Source: Aquabacter cavernae | Lineage (GTDB): Bacteria; Pseudomonadota; Alphaproteobacteria; Rhizobiales; Xanthobacteraceae | Length of the DNA stretch: 64,000 bases | Reading direction: 5' to 3' | Assembly: GCF_003993795.1 (NCBI RefSeq) | Contig: NZ_RWKV01000008.1 | Coordinates: 124,001-188,000, forward strand | Shown: positions 26,092 to 34,931 of the stretch, one piece after another | Layout of the letters: each line of letters begins with the position of its first letter | How positions within the stretch are numbered: the stretch's first letter is position 1 | The notes under the pieces: generated by a model | What the model was told of the DNA's origin: nothing | The model's database searches: none | The model's input: only the letters and a program-made list of their open reading frames with translations | Made by a program: the position numbers and the translations under genes

Positions 26092-26138
26092 GGCGTTTCA
26101 GCCTTTGATGGATCCGGCGGATTTTCTAAATAGCCAGC

Positions 26139-26232
26139 GTCATGGCCGGGCTTGTCCCGGCCATCCACGGGGCTCCGCTGGGTGCCCGCTCGACGCAGAG
26201 GCGTGGATGCCTGGGACGAGCCCGGGCATGAC
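26139..26232. repeat. Long imperfect palindrome (dispersed extragenic repeat), copy 1
   Basis: The left arm begins GTCATGGCCGGGCTTGTCCC and continues GGCCATCCACG; the right arm is its near reverse complement (CGTGGATGC...GGGCATGAC). Each arm contains its own small palindrome CCGGG-N5-CCCGG. Further full copies lie at 45984–46074, 46405–46498 and 56151–56242, always between genes. Confidence 0.9.
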
Positions 26233-26309
26233 GGGTCTCAGGAGTTGGAAACCATCCATCGCCCTAAGTGCCGACCAGCGCTGACGCTGGATCGCGGTAT
26301 CGCCCCGCG

Positions 26310-26362
26310 CATGACGGGACTTAAGAGGCTCAAATCCGTCCATCGCTCCGAATGTCGATCAG
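26310..26362 (+). repeat. About 50-base dispersed repeat (palindrome tail), copy 1
   Basis: GCATGACGGGACTTAAGAGG and the following TCCGTCCATCGCTCCGAATG closely match the reverse complement of 32245–32300. A more diverged version follows palindrome copy 1 directly (26229–26280), suggesting that palindrome and tail once formed one unit. Confidence 0.6.
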
Positions 26363-26629
26363 GCTCTCACTTGTTGAGTGAGTGCGGTCCCGCCTCGGCA
26401 ACCCCTTGTTTCAGGCCGCCCGGCAGGGCGGCGGGAGCGGTGCACGCAACGCCTTGTTGCGACTCAGTTTTGCAGTTATCCCGAAACCTGCAGTCGGCAT
26501 TGGCGACGGCTTCCATCGGCCGGTATTTGCCCGGCCATGACGCATCTTTTTGCCGGGGATGGCCGATTGCCCGACCGTGCCGCGCCATTCAGGTCTTTGA
26601 GCGATGGGAAGGGCCGGGCTCTTCCCCGG

Positions 26630-26905
26630 ATGCCGCTTTCCCTGCGCCGGCCCTTGGGTGTCGGCCTTGCCTGCCTGCCGCTGGGCGGCTGTGTCTCGGC
26701 CGGGGCGCCGTCCTTGTCCTTCTTCGGCGCCTATTTCCCCTCCTGGCTCGCCTGCACGCTCATCGGCATTTTGGGCGCGATCCTGGTGCGCATGGTGCTC
26801 ATCCGCCTCGCGATTGACGACGCCTTGCCCGCGCGCCTGCTGATCTATGTGTGCATCGCCGCCGCCATCGGCTTTCTCGTCTCCCTCTTGGGCTTCGGGC
26901 GCTAG
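26630..26905 (+). CDS. ytcA: YtcA-family small lipoprotein, first gene of an efflux operon
   Basis: The 91-residue product starts MPLSLRRPLGVGLACLPLGGCVSAG: a lipoprotein signal peptide with lipobox LGGC, then two hydrophobic segments (about 40–60 and 68–88) separated by IRLAIDDALPARLL. This is the pattern of YtcA, the small protein encoded beside the MdtNOP efflux components in E. coli. Here it is followed after three bases by an HlyD-type adaptor, so it is very likely part of the same pump. Its function in that complex is unknown. Longer upstream starts add no recognisable sequence. Confidence 0.75.
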   Translation: MPLSLRRPLGVGLACLPLGGCVSAGAPSLSFFGAYFPSWLACTLIGILGAILVRMVLIRLAIDDALPARLLIYVCIAAAIGFLVSLLGFGR

Positions 26906-26908
26906 GCC

Positions 26909-27997
26909 ATGGACACCACGCCCAATACGGAACCCGCCCCGCAGCCCGCGACCGCACCGCTCCACGTCTCCCGGGCTCGCTCGGTGGCCGCCATCGTGGC
27001 GCTGGTGGCGGTGGTGGGCGCGGTGCTGCTGGGCTGGCGCTATATCCGCGCGGCCGAGAACAATCCCCTGTCCGACGATGCGGTCATCACCGCCGAGGTG
27101 GTGAATGTCGCCCCCTCGGTGGCCGGGCGCGTGGTGACGTTCGGGGTCAAGGAGAATGGGACCGTCCGCAAGGGCGAGCTTCTGTTCGCCCTCGATCCCA
27201 CCACCTACCGGCTCGCCGTGGAGCAGGCAGGGGCCGACCTGCGGCTGGCGGAGGCGGCGGAGGCGGACAAGCGCCGCGTGGTGTCGGCGGAGCGCGCCAA
27301 TGCCGAGATCGCCCGCGAGCAGGTGGTGCGCGCGCGCCAGAATCTGGACCTCGCCACCCAGACCCTGGCGCGGCTGGAGGCCATGCGGCCCAAGGGCTAT
27401 GTGAGCGCGCAGCAGGTGGACGACGCCGCCACCGCCAAGAGCGATGCCGAGGTGAGCCTGAAGCAGGCCCTCAAGCAGGAAGCGGCGGCCGACGTGCTGG
27501 TGAGCGACACCGCCGCCGCGCAGGCGCTGGTGTCGGCGCGCCGCGCGGCCCTTGCCATTGCCGAGCGCGCGCTGGCGGAAACGCAGATGAAGGCGCCCTT
27601 CGACGGCAAGGTGGTGGGGCTGCAGGCAGCGACGGGCGGCTTCGTGCTGCCCGGCCAGTCTGTGTTCACGCTCATCGATACCGGCGCTTGGTACGTCTCC
27701 GCCGCCTTCCTGGAAACCGAGCTTCCCGCCATCACTATCGGCGACTGCGCCACCGTCTACGCATTGGCCGACCGCACGCGGGCGATCAAGGGGCGCGTGG
27801 AGGGCATCGGCTGGGGCGTGTCATCGGAAGTGCAGATCGCCCTGCCGCGCAACATGCCCATCGTGCCCAAGACCCTGGACTGGGTGCGGGTGGCGCAGCG
27901 CTTTCCCGTGCGCATCCGCCTGCTGGACCCGCCCGAGGACCTGATGCGCGTCGGCGCCTCGGCAACCGCGACCGTGCATCATGGCCGCGGCTGCTGA
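26909..27997 (+). CDS. mdtN: HlyD-family membrane fusion protein (MdtN-like)
   Basis: 362 residues with one N-terminal membrane anchor (about 26–47), a biotinyl-lipoyl half domain (VAPSVAGRVVTFGVKENGTVRKGELLFALDP, landmarks only: VAGRVV and GELLFALDP), a long alpha-helical hairpin (about 95–215) and a second lipoyl half with MKAPFDGKVVGLQAATGGFV. This adaptor links the inner-membrane pump with the outer-membrane channel in the periplasm. It overlaps the following FUSC gene by 17 bases. The name follows gene order with ytcA and the FUSC and TolC-like genes; AaeA is the closest alternative. Confidence 0.88.
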   Translation: MDTTPNTEPAPQPATAPLHVSRARSVAAIVALVAVVGAVLLGWRYIRAAENNPLSDDAVITAEVVNVAPSVAGRVVTFGVKENGTVRKGELLFALDPTTYRLAVEQAGADLRLAEAAEADKRRVVSAERANAEIAREQVVRARQNLDLATQTLARLEAMRPKGYVSAQQVDDAATAKSDAEVSLKQALKQEAAADVLVSDTAAAQALVSARRAALAIAERALAETQMKAPFDGKVVGLQAATGGFVLPGQSVFTLIDTGAWYVSAAFLETELPAITIGDCATVYALADRTRAIKGRVEGIGWGVSSEVQIALPRNMPIVPKTLDWVRVAQRFPVRIRLLDPPEDLMRVGASATATVHHGRGC

Positions 27998-29864
27998 TCA
28001 TCCCTGGCACCGGGTGGGCCGCCAGGTGCTGGCGGACCTTCTCCCCTTCGAGGGGCGCTTCGCCATGGCGTGGCGGGTGGCGCTGCTGTGCGCGCTGGTG
28101 GCGGGCACGGCCATGATCTTCAAGGTGCCGGAATCCGCTATCGGCTGCTATCTCATCATCTTCCTCTACCGGCCGGATGGCGCGGAAGGGGTGGGGCAGG
28201 CCATCGGCATCATCGCGCTGGTGAGCATCGTGGTGCTCGCCATGGCGCCGGTCATCCAGGCCACGGCGGATTCCCCGCTCATGCGGCTCGCCGTCATCGC
28301 CGGGGTCTCCTTCGCCTTCGTCTTTCTCGGCTCCGCCTCCGTGCTGGGGGAGCAGAGTTCCATCGTGGCCCTGGTGGTGGCCTTCATCCTCACTTTGGTG
28401 GACCGCCTGCCGGCGGGCGAGATCGCCACGCGCGGCCTGCTCTATGCGGCGCAGATGGCCTGCATGCCCATGGTGCTGATGATCGGCTTCAACCTGGTGC
28501 TGGGCACCGGCCCCCACACGCTGCTGCGCCGGACCATCGCCGAGCGCCTGCTGGCGGGGGCGGACGCGCTGGAGGGGCGGGGGCGCGGGAAGCTGAACGA
28601 CGCGCTGGGCGAGGGCCGGGCGGAGAGCGACAAGCAGGTGCAGCTTGCGGGCCTGTTCCACACCACGCCCGCCGTCGCGCTGCGCTGGCTCGCCGGGGCG
28701 GCGGAGACCAGCTACCGCTATCTGATCGCCGTGGCGGCCCTCTCCTCCACCGGCACGCGGGCGTCCGCTTCGCCGGAGGCCCGCGAGCGGCTGGCGGCGA
28801 CAAGCCGGACATCTGCGGCGGCCATCGCAGCGGGCCGCGCCCCTGCGCCGCCGGAGCCGGCGGGCGAGGGGCAGGGCGCTGTGGCCGCTGCCTGGGCGGC
28901 GCTGGCGGGCCTCGCGCGGCCGGACGGGGGCAGCAAGGGCACGCCCGCCAAGACGCCCTTCCTCAAGGCCGACGCCTTCACCAATCCGGACCACCAGCGC
29001 TATGCGCTGAAGACCACGGGCGCGGCGGTCACCTGCTATCTGGTCTATTCGCTCATCGACTGGTCGGGCATCCACACGGCCATGATCACCTGCTACGTGG
29101 CGGCGCTGGGCACCACGGGCGAGACGGTGCACAAGCTGGCCTTGCGCATCTGCGGCTGTCTCATCGGCGCCGCCATGGGCATCGGCGCCATCCTGTTCGT
29201 CATCCCGCATCTGTCCTCGGTGGGCGGGCTGATGGTGCTGGTCTTCCTCGCCATCCTGCCCGCCGCCTGGGTGTCGGTGGGCAGCGAGCGCATCTCCTAT
29301 GGCGGGGTGCAGATCGGCCTCGCCTTCCTGCTCACCATCCTCAACGGCTTCGCGCCGAGCCTGGACATGGATTCCGCCCGCGACCGCGTCATGGGCATCC
29401 TGCTGGGCAATCTCGTCGTCTATCTCTTCTTCACCGGCCTGTGGCCCAAGAGCGCGGTGCGCGAGGTGCATGAGCGGCTGGCGCGGGTGCTGGGCCTCCT
29501 CGCCCGCCTCGCCGCCATGGGGCCGCAGCAGCGCTACGACGCGGTGAGCGACGCCGCGCTGGTGGAGAGCGAGCTGGCCGCCATGGACGGGCTTCTCGAT
29601 CTCCTGCCCTTCGAGCCCGCCCGCGCGCGGCCGTCCGCCGCTGCCGTGGCGCGCATGTCCGCGACGCTGCGGGAGGCGCGCGACCTGCTGCCGCTGCTCA
29701 TGCTCGCCCCCGCGCCCAATCCGCAGGCCGCCCGCCACCTCTCCGCCGCCGCCGCGCGGCTGGAGGAAGGTGGTCCTGCCGGCAGGGCGGGGACGGGGCA
29801 GGGGACGGCCGGGGACGACATCGCCCAGCGCGCCGGGCGCATCGCCCATCTGGTGGCGGCATGA
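27981..29864 (+). CDS. mdtO: FUSC-family inner-membrane efflux component (MdtO/AaeB-like)
   Basis: The 627-residue protein has two clusters of hydrophobic helices, about residues 30–180 and 350–490, separated by a cytoplasmic Ala-rich region, the layout of fusaric-acid-resistance (FUSC) proteins. The motifs GCYLIIFLYRPDGAEG and, in the second half, GAAVTCYLVYSLIDWSGIHTAMI-type sequence (cited as SLIDWSGIHTAMI) match the MdtO/YccS group. Together with HlyD and TolC-like partners it exports aromatic acids or cytotoxic compounds; the substrate is unknown. It overlaps its neighbours by 17 bases upstream and 4 bases downstream. Confidence 0.88.
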   Translation: MAAAADHPWHRVGRQVLADLLPFEGRFAMAWRVALLCALVAGTAMIFKVPESAIGCYLIIFLYRPDGAEGVGQAIGIIALVSIVVLAMAPVIQATADSPLMRLAVIAGVSFAFVFLGSASVLGEQSSIVALVVAFILTLVDRLPAGEIATRGLLYAAQMACMPMVLMIGFNLVLGTGPHTLLRRTIAERLLAGADALEGRGRGKLNDALGEGRAESDKQVQLAGLFHTTPAVALRWLAGAAETSYRYLIAVAALSSTGTRASASPEARERLAATSRTSAAAIAAGRAPAPPEPAGEGQGAVAAAWAALAGLARPDGGSKGTPAKTPFLKADAFTNPDHQRYALKTTGAAVTCYLVYSLIDWSGIHTAMITCYVAALGTTGETVHKLALRICGCLIGAAMGIGAILFVIPHLSSVGGLMVLVFLAILPAAWVSVGSERISYGGVQIGLAFLLTILNGFAPSLDMDSARDRVMGILLGNLVVYLFFTGLWPKSAVREVHERLARVLGLLARLAAMGPQQRYDAVSDAALVESELAAMDGLLDLLPFEPARARPSAAAVARMSATLREARDLLPLLMLAPAPNPQAARHLSAAAARLEEGGPAGRAGTGQGTAGDDIAQRAGRIAHLVAA

Positions 29865-31411
29865 GCCGGCGCGCGCTTTCTCTCCCCCTCATGGCGCTGT
29901 TGCTGGGCGCGGCCCTTGCCGGCTGCGCCACGCAGGCGCTCCAGACCGCCCCGCAGGACGCCGCCGCGCCCTGGACGCCGAACGATCCGCCGGGCGGCGT
30001 CGGCATGTTGTCCGGCGAGCGCCCGCCCCAGGACGGGACGTCGCCGCAGGCGACCAAGGTGTTCGCCGTGCCCGCCGAGCCGCAGGTGGCGGAGCTGCAG
30101 CCCGTGCCGGCAACGGTGCCGGGCAAAGCCTATGGGCTCGCCGACCTCATCGACGTGGCCCAGACCCAGAACCCCGCCACCCGCATCGCCTGGCAGCAGG
30201 CGCGGCAGGCGGCGCTGGCCACGGGCATGGTGGAGGCGAGCTTCCTGCCCTTCATCTCGGCCAATGTGATCGGCGGCTACCAGAAGCTCTCCACGCCCTT
30301 GCCGGTGCCGCTGCCGGGGGTGAATTCCCTCAGCAACGAGGTGTCCGGCGTCTCCCCGCAGATCGCGCTGCAATGGCTGGTGTTCGATTTCGGCCAGCGC
30401 GCCGCGCTGCACGAGACCGCGCGGCAGAATGCCAATGCCTCCAACATCCTGTTCAACGGGGTGCACCAGAAGATCATCTATGACGTCACCCGCGCCTATT
30501 TCCTCTACGGCGCCGCGCGCAGCCGCGTGACCATCGCGGAGCAGAATCTCGCCAATAGCCGCCGCATCGAGGAGGCCGCGCAGTCGCGCATGGCCAACGG
30601 GCTCGGCACCACGGTGGAAGTGGCGCAGGCCCGCCAGCAGGTGGCGCAGGCGCGCTTCGGCCTCGTCCAGTCCCAGGGCGGGGAGCGCGATGCCTATCAG
30701 GCCCTTTTGGGCGCCATGGGCGTCTCGCCGCTGGCGCAGATCCGCGTGCGGGAGGCCAACGGGCGCGCCTTGCCCGAGAGCGTCGGTGCCCCCACCGAGC
30801 GCATGATCAAGGCGGCGCTGGTCCAGCGGCCGGACGTGCTGGCGAGCTTCTCGGCGCTGAAGGCGAGCGAGGCGGGCATCACAGCCGCCCAAGCGGAATT
30901 CGCGCCCAAAGTGTTTCTCGGCGCGGTGGCCGCCACCGGCAATACCAGCCTGTCGGCCACCGGCCTGCCCACCATCGGCCAGCAAAGCTCCGCCTCCGGC
31001 TTCATGATGGGCGCCACCATGCCGCTCTATGACGGCGGCCTGCGCGCGGCGCGGCTGAAGGGGGCGGAATCGCTGGCGGATGCCTCCCAGGCCACCTTCC
31101 AGAAGGTGCGCGACGCGGCGGCGCGCGAGATCGTGGTGGCGGCGGACACGCTGCGCTCCGCGCTCGCTTCCTACCGCGCCGCCACGGAACTCGCGAGCGC
31201 CGCCGCCGTGACCTATGACGCGGCGTTCGATGCCTACAAGAACGGGCTCGGCACCATCACGGCGGCCACCGTCGCCGATAGCGGCCTCATCACCGCCCGT
31301 CAGGCGAAGACGGACGCCCATGCGGCCTCGCTGGTGGCGGCGGCCAACCTCGCCTTTGTGCTGGGCGCCATGACCTCCGCCGACATGGCGGGCGGGCTGC
31401 TGGCGCGATAG
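29861..31411 (+). CDS. mdtP: TolC-like outer-membrane efflux lipoprotein (MdtP/NodT type)
   Basis: 516 residues; the start overlaps the FUSC stop (ATGA). A lipoprotein signal peptide (MALLLGAALAGC) is followed by two outer-membrane efflux protein repeats with the long helices typical of TolC (RIAWQQARQAALATGMVEAS and AREIVVAADTLRSALASYRA) and the turn MPLYDGGLRAARLKGAE. It forms the outer-membrane duct for the pump encoded by the two upstream genes. About 60 residues of Pro/Ala-rich spacer after the lipid anchor are somewhat long for the family. Confidence 0.88.
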   Translation: MSRRALSLPLMALLLGAALAGCATQALQTAPQDAAAPWTPNDPPGGVGMLSGERPPQDGTSPQATKVFAVPAEPQVAELQPVPATVPGKAYGLADLIDVAQTQNPATRIAWQQARQAALATGMVEASFLPFISANVIGGYQKLSTPLPVPLPGVNSLSNEVSGVSPQIALQWLVFDFGQRAALHETARQNANASNILFNGVHQKIIYDVTRAYFLYGAARSRVTIAEQNLANSRRIEEAAQSRMANGLGTTVEVAQARQQVAQARFGLVQSQGGERDAYQALLGAMGVSPLAQIRVREANGRALPESVGAPTERMIKAALVQRPDVLASFSALKASEAGITAAQAEFAPKVFLGAVAATGNTSLSATGLPTIGQQSSASGFMMGATMPLYDGGLRAARLKGAESLADASQATFQKVRDAAAREIVVAADTLRSALASYRAATELASAAAVTYDAAFDAYKNGLGTITAATVADSGLITARQAKTDAHAASLVAAANLAFVLGAMTSADMAGGLLAR

Positions 31412-31602
31412 GCCCTCCGGGTCGGCCGCGGGTGGGCAGGGCCGCGCAAATCAGGCACAAGGGTTTTGAGCAGGTTCCGATCTGGATTGCATGGCCGTCC
31501 GTTCGGTAAAACCTTTTCATTTCAGGGTGGGAGGCGAACCACCGGAGGGTGCCTGTCGATCGGGTCGCGCTCCGGGATTGCCATAAGGGAGTACCGGGCA
31601 TC

Positions 31603-32238
31603 ATGGATTTCACGCTGACCGCGAAATTGTTCGCCGCGCTGTTCGCGATCATGAGCCCGCTGAGCATCGTCCCCATCTTCCTGGCCCTGACGGCGGATCT
31701 CAGCCCGGCCGGGCGGCGCAGCACGCTCATCGCCATGGTGGCCACGGTGACCATTGGCGGCCTCGTCTGCGCCCTGGCGGGACATGCGCTGCTGGGCCTG
31801 TTCGGCATCGATGTGGCCCATTTCCGGCTGGCCGGCGGGCTCATCGTGCTGATGATCGCCCTCTCCATGCTCAGCGGCGACGACCACGCCTCCCATAAGG
31901 GCAGCGACGCGGAGAAGGAGCAGTTCAAGTCCACGTCCAATCCCGGCGTCTATCCGCTCGGCCTGCCCATCGCGCTCGGGCCGGGCACCATGGCCACCAT
32001 CATCGTCTATGCGCAGGAAACGCAGGAGCCGAGCAAGCTGGTGGGCTTCTATGCGGGGCTCGTGGGCTATCTGGTCTTCTTCGCCGCCGCCATGGCGCTG
32101 GCGCCGCTGCTGGGCTCACGGCTGTCGCCCACCGCCCTGTCCATCTCCAAGCGCCTCATGGGCATCATCCTGGCGGCCATCGCCATGGAGATGGTGGGCG
32201 GCGCGCTCGGCGCCATGTTCCCGGGTTGGTTGCGCTAA
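31603..32238 (+). CDS. marC: MarC-family integral membrane protein
   Basis: 211 residues with six hydrophobic segments and the MarC/UPF0056 motifs FAALFAIMSPLSIVPIFLAL at the N-terminus and YPLGLPIALGPGTMATIIVYA in the second half. The family is conserved in the inner membrane but its function is unknown; early links to multiple antibiotic resistance were not upheld. ATG 31603 has AAGGGAG upstream and begins just before the first membrane segment; an in-frame ATG at 31549 adds 18 hydrophilic residues and is less likely. Confidence 0.9.
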   Translation: MDFTLTAKLFAALFAIMSPLSIVPIFLALTADLSPAGRRSTLIAMVATVTIGGLVCALAGHALLGLFGIDVAHFRLAGGLIVLMIALSMLSGDDHASHKGSDAEKEQFKSTSNPGVYPLGLPIALGPGTMATIIVYAQETQEPSKLVGFYAGLVGYLVFFAAAMALAPLLGSRLSPTALSISKRLMGIILAAIAMEMVGGALGAMFPGWLR

Positions 32239-32244
32239 GGGTGG

Positions 32245-32300
32245 ATCGGCATTCGGATCGATGGACGGCTACGAGCCTCTTAAGGCCCGTCATAGCCGGG
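32245..32300 (-). repeat. About 50-base dispersed repeat (palindrome tail), copy 2
   Basis: On the minus strand this reads CCGGCTATGACGGGCCTTAA followed by GAGGCTCGTAGCCGTCCATC, matching 26310–26362 over most of its length. It stands alone here, without the main palindrome. Confidence 0.55.
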
Positions 32301-32690
32301 CGTGTCTGTTTGAAGTGTGGTGAAATGAGTGCGTGTGCGGAGTGATTACGGCACTCCGCACAGGCGGGCGGGAGGCCGATTTACCGGGTTGCCTTTTCAG
32401 GCCGTGGTCAAGACAGGCCCCGTCCGCTCCTTCATGACCCCGAACAGTTGAATGGGCTTCGAGCCCGCAGCACACGCCAGGGTGCATGGAGCACGACACG
32501 CAGCCTGATCTGGTTGCCAGCATCGACCCGCACGCCGTTCGGCGTGCCCATGGGCAGGCCAGCGTCATCGCAAAGATCACTCACGATCAGTGGGAGGCGC
32601 AAGTCAAGCTTGCCATCAAGAACACGCCCCATATTCCGCCGGTTCACATGCCCGCTGAGGCAGAAGAGCCGGTCATCCGATGGGCTCCCG

Positions 32691-32900
32691 CGAAAGGTGG
32701 TCAACCTTTTGCACCACCTCGCGATGACCGCCGACGCCCTGGGCAACCCGGAGCCTGTGAAGGTGCCGCTGGACGCTGGGGCAAACGATGCGCTGGAGGC
32801 GTTCGGGCAGAGCATCCTTGAGCGCTCCCGCGAGGCGAGCGGGAGCTTCGCCAGTGCGCTCGGCAAGGCGCGCGGTCATGCACTCCGACTGTCCTGCGAA
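32691..32900 (+). pseudogene. Decayed fragment of a DUF3987-type protein from a mobile element
   Basis: The plus strand encodes LLHHLAMTADALGNPEPVKV, then DAGANDALEAFGQSILERS and FASALGKARGHALRLS, which matches by eye the C-terminal part of DUF3987 proteins (plasmid and phage helicase-primase relatives). The match breaks off after RLSC, where the family continues with a Trp-rich helix, and upstream the similarity is lost through frame changes. The open frame around it (32448–32954) has no ribosome binding site. It lies just beyond the 3' end of tRNA-Thr, a usual integration site, so I read it as the remnant of an integrated element. The rest of 32301–33038 shows no supported gene. Confidence 0.45.
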
Positions 32901-33038
32901 GGCGCATTCGTTCACTGCCGTTCGCAGCGGTCCGCCACAGATCGGCGCCCATAGACGAGAGGGTAGCCAAAGCCATTTGTGGGCTGGATTTCAGTGAATC
33001 CTGCAAGTCATTAAAATCTAATGAGAAAAATTTTGAAA

Positions 33039-33114
33039 TGGTGCCGCTTGAGGGATTCGAACCCCCGACCCCCTCATTACGAATGAGGTGCTCTACCAGC
33101 TGAGCTAAAGCGGC
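33039..33114 (-). tRNA. tRNA-Thr (anticodon CGU), CCA encoded
   Basis: The minus strand from 33114 gives a complete 76-nt cloverleaf: acceptor stem GCCGCTT pairing with AAGCGGC, D arm GCTCAGCTGGTAGAGC, anticodon stem CCTCA–TGAGG with loop TTCGTAA (anticodon CGT), TΨC loop GGTTCGAATCC, and encoded CCA at 33041–33039. It reads the threonine codon ACG. Confidence 0.97.
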
Positions 33115-33286
33115 GTCAGGCGATGTGGCCTGCAGGGACAGGTAAACCGCCCGCGAAGGCAGGTCCGACCCTAGGGCGCCCTCTTACGTGGAGAGGCGGC
33201 GTCTTGCAAGGGGGAAGGCGCGCAAGAGCTGGGCGCACAGGCGGCAACGCTTGTCATCCGCCCGTCGCACGGCTAACGCTCGCAGC

Positions 33287-33508
33287 ATGTCCTCCGAAGA
33301 CGACAAGAAGGCCCGGCTCGCTAGCGCCCTGCGCGCCAATCTCGCGCGGCGCAAGGCCCAGGGGCGCGCGCGTGCCGTGGCCGATCTGGCCGACGGGAGC
33401 GCGGACGAACAACAGGCGGACGGGCAGGGGGCGGAGACGGGCGCGGAGCCGGGGGCGGAACAGGCCCCGGGGGACGGCCGCATTGTGCCGCCGGGCGGCG
33501 CGCGTTAG
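33287..33508 (+). CDS. Small hypothetical protein upstream of murA
   Basis: 73 residues starting MSSEDDKKARLASALRANLA and continuing RRKAQGRARAV; this charged N-terminus resembles small proteins often encoded just upstream of murA in Rhizobiales. The C-terminal half is an acidic Ala/Gly/Glu-rich tail with low complexity. Fifty bases separate it from murA, same strand. No function is known to me. A longer in-frame start at 33188 lacks family resemblance. Confidence 0.55.
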   Translation: MSSEDDKKARLASALRANLARRKAQGRARAVADLADGSADEQQADGQGAETGAEPGAEQAPGDGRIVPPGGAR

Positions 33509-33557
33509 ACAAGTCGTTTAAGCCGCGCCCCGCGCGCGGCATGGGAGCGTTCTGCGC

Positions 33558-34847
33558 ATGGACAAGATCAGGATCGTCGGCGGCCGGACCCTCAACGGGA
33601 CCATACCCATTTCCGGCGCCAAGAACGCCGCGCTGCCGCTGATGATCGCCGGCCTGCTCACCGAGGAAAAGCTCACCCTGGAGAATGTGCCGCGCCTCGC
33701 GGACGTGGCCCTGCTCCAGCGCATCCTCGGCAATCACGGCGTGGACATCACCACCGCCGGCAAGCGCAACGGCGACGATCCCCATGCCGGCCAGACGCTG
33801 GAGATCGACGCCCGCGCCATCGTCGATACCACGGCGCCCTACGATCTCGTCTCCCGCATGCGCGCCAGCTTCTGGGTCATCGCACCGCTGATCGCCCGCA
33901 TGGGCGAGGCGCGCGTGTCGCTGCCGGGCGGCTGCGCCATCGGCACGCGGCCGGTGGACTTCCACCTGGATGCGCTGCGCGCGCTCGGTGCCGATCTGGA
34001 GATCGATGCGGGCTATGTGGTGGCCCGTGCGCCGAAGGGCCTCCAGGGCGGGCGCATCGTGTTCCCCAAGGTTTCGGTGGGCGCGACCCACACGGCCCTC
34101 ATGGCGGCGGCCACCGCCCAGGGCGAGACGGTGATCGAGAATGCCGCCCGCGAGCCGGAGATCGGGGATCTCGCGGCCTGCCTCAACAAGATGGGCGCCC
34201 GCATTTCCGGCGCCGGCACCGCCACCATCCATATCGAGGGCGTGCCGCGCCTGCGGGGCGCGCGCCATGCGGTGCTGCCCGACCGCATCGAGACGGGCAC
34301 CTATGCCATGGCGGTGGCCATGACGGGCGGCGACGTCACGCTGGCGGGCGCGAGCCCGGACCTGCTGGAGAGCGCCCTCGACACGCTGCGACAGGCGGGC
34401 GCGCAGGTGGAGGCCACCAATGAGGGCATCCGCGTGCGCCGGAACGGCGCGGGCATCCTGCCGGTGGATGTGGAGACCCAGCCCTTCCCCGGCTTCCCCA
34501 CCGATCTCCAGGCCCAGTTCATGGCGCTCATGACCAAGGCCAAGGGCAATTCGCGCATCACCGAGACCATCTTCGAGAACCGCTTCATGCATGTCCAGGA
34601 ACTGGCGCGCCTGGGCGCCCGCATCCATCTGGACGGCGACACCGCCACGGTGGAAGGGGTGGAGCGGCTGACGGGCGCGCCTGTCATGGCCACGGACCTG
34701 CGGGCCTCGGTCTCCCTGGTCATTGCGGGCCTCGCGGCGGAAGGGGAGACGCTGGTGCAGCGTGTCTACCATCTGGACCGGGGCTTCGAGCGCCTGGAAG
34801 AGAAGCTCGCCCGCTGCGGCGCGCAGATCGAGCGCATCAGCAGCTGA
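33558..34847 (+). CDS. murA: UDP-N-acetylglucosamine 1-carboxyvinyltransferase
   Basis: The 429-residue enzyme transfers enolpyruvate from PEP to UDP-GlcNAc, the first committed step of peptidoglycan synthesis. Conserved stretches: [20 protein letters not shown] at the N-terminus (with the Lys-Asn pair of KNAALP), [20 protein letters not shown], which carries the reactive Cys (GGCAIG), and the C-terminal [20 protein letters not shown]. Length is normal. It heads a block whose gene order is typical of Rhizobiales. Confidence 0.97.
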   Translation: MDKIRIVGGRTLNGTIPISGAKNAALPLMIAGLLTEEKLTLENVPRLADVALLQRILGNHGVDITTAGKRNGDDPHAGQTLEIDARAIVDTTAPYDLVSRMRASFWVIAPLIARMGEARVSLPGGCAIGTRPVDFHLDALRALGADLEIDAGYVVARAPKGLQGGRIVFPKVSVGATHTALMAAATAQGETVIENAAREPEIGDLAACLNKMGARISGAGTATIHIEGVPRLRGARHAVLPDRIETGTYAMAVAMTGGDVTLAGASPDLLESALDTLRQAGAQVEATNEGIRVRRNGAGILPVDVETQPFPGFPTDLQAQFMALMTKAKGNSRITETIFENRFMHVQELARLGARIHLDGDTATVEGVERLTGAPVMATDLRASVSLVIAGLAAEGETLVQRVYHLDRGFERLEEKLARCGAQIERISS

Positions 34848-34931
34848 CGCTGCGCGCACTTCGGTGTTCCGGGGCTTGATCCGCTCCCGTTTCATCGCCA
34901 TTTGCGGACGAGATCAGGAAGGAGAGCTCCG

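Larger units (their letters stand above)
26092..26629. other. 538-base gene-free stretch filled with repeat fragments
   Basis: No supported gene lies between cls and ytcA. The stretch holds a full copy of the GTCATGGCCGGGC palindrome (26139–26232), a degenerate and a better copy of its about 50-base 3' tail (26229–26280 and 26310–26362), and further shreds such as TTGCCCGGCCATGACGC near 26527. It looks like a landing site for successive repeat insertions. Confidence 0.6.

Noticed and set aside
32432-32866. A 144-codon minus-strand ORF near tRNA-Thr
   Set aside because: It overlaps the DUF3987-like fragment, shows no recognisable domain and has no ribosome binding site; it is more likely a chance frame in a decayed region.
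32245-33114. Attachment-site duplication of the tRNA-Thr 3' end
   Set aside because: No second copy of the tRNA 3' sequence such as GAGGGATTCGAAC was found in the surrounding bases, so the element boundary cannot be defined.
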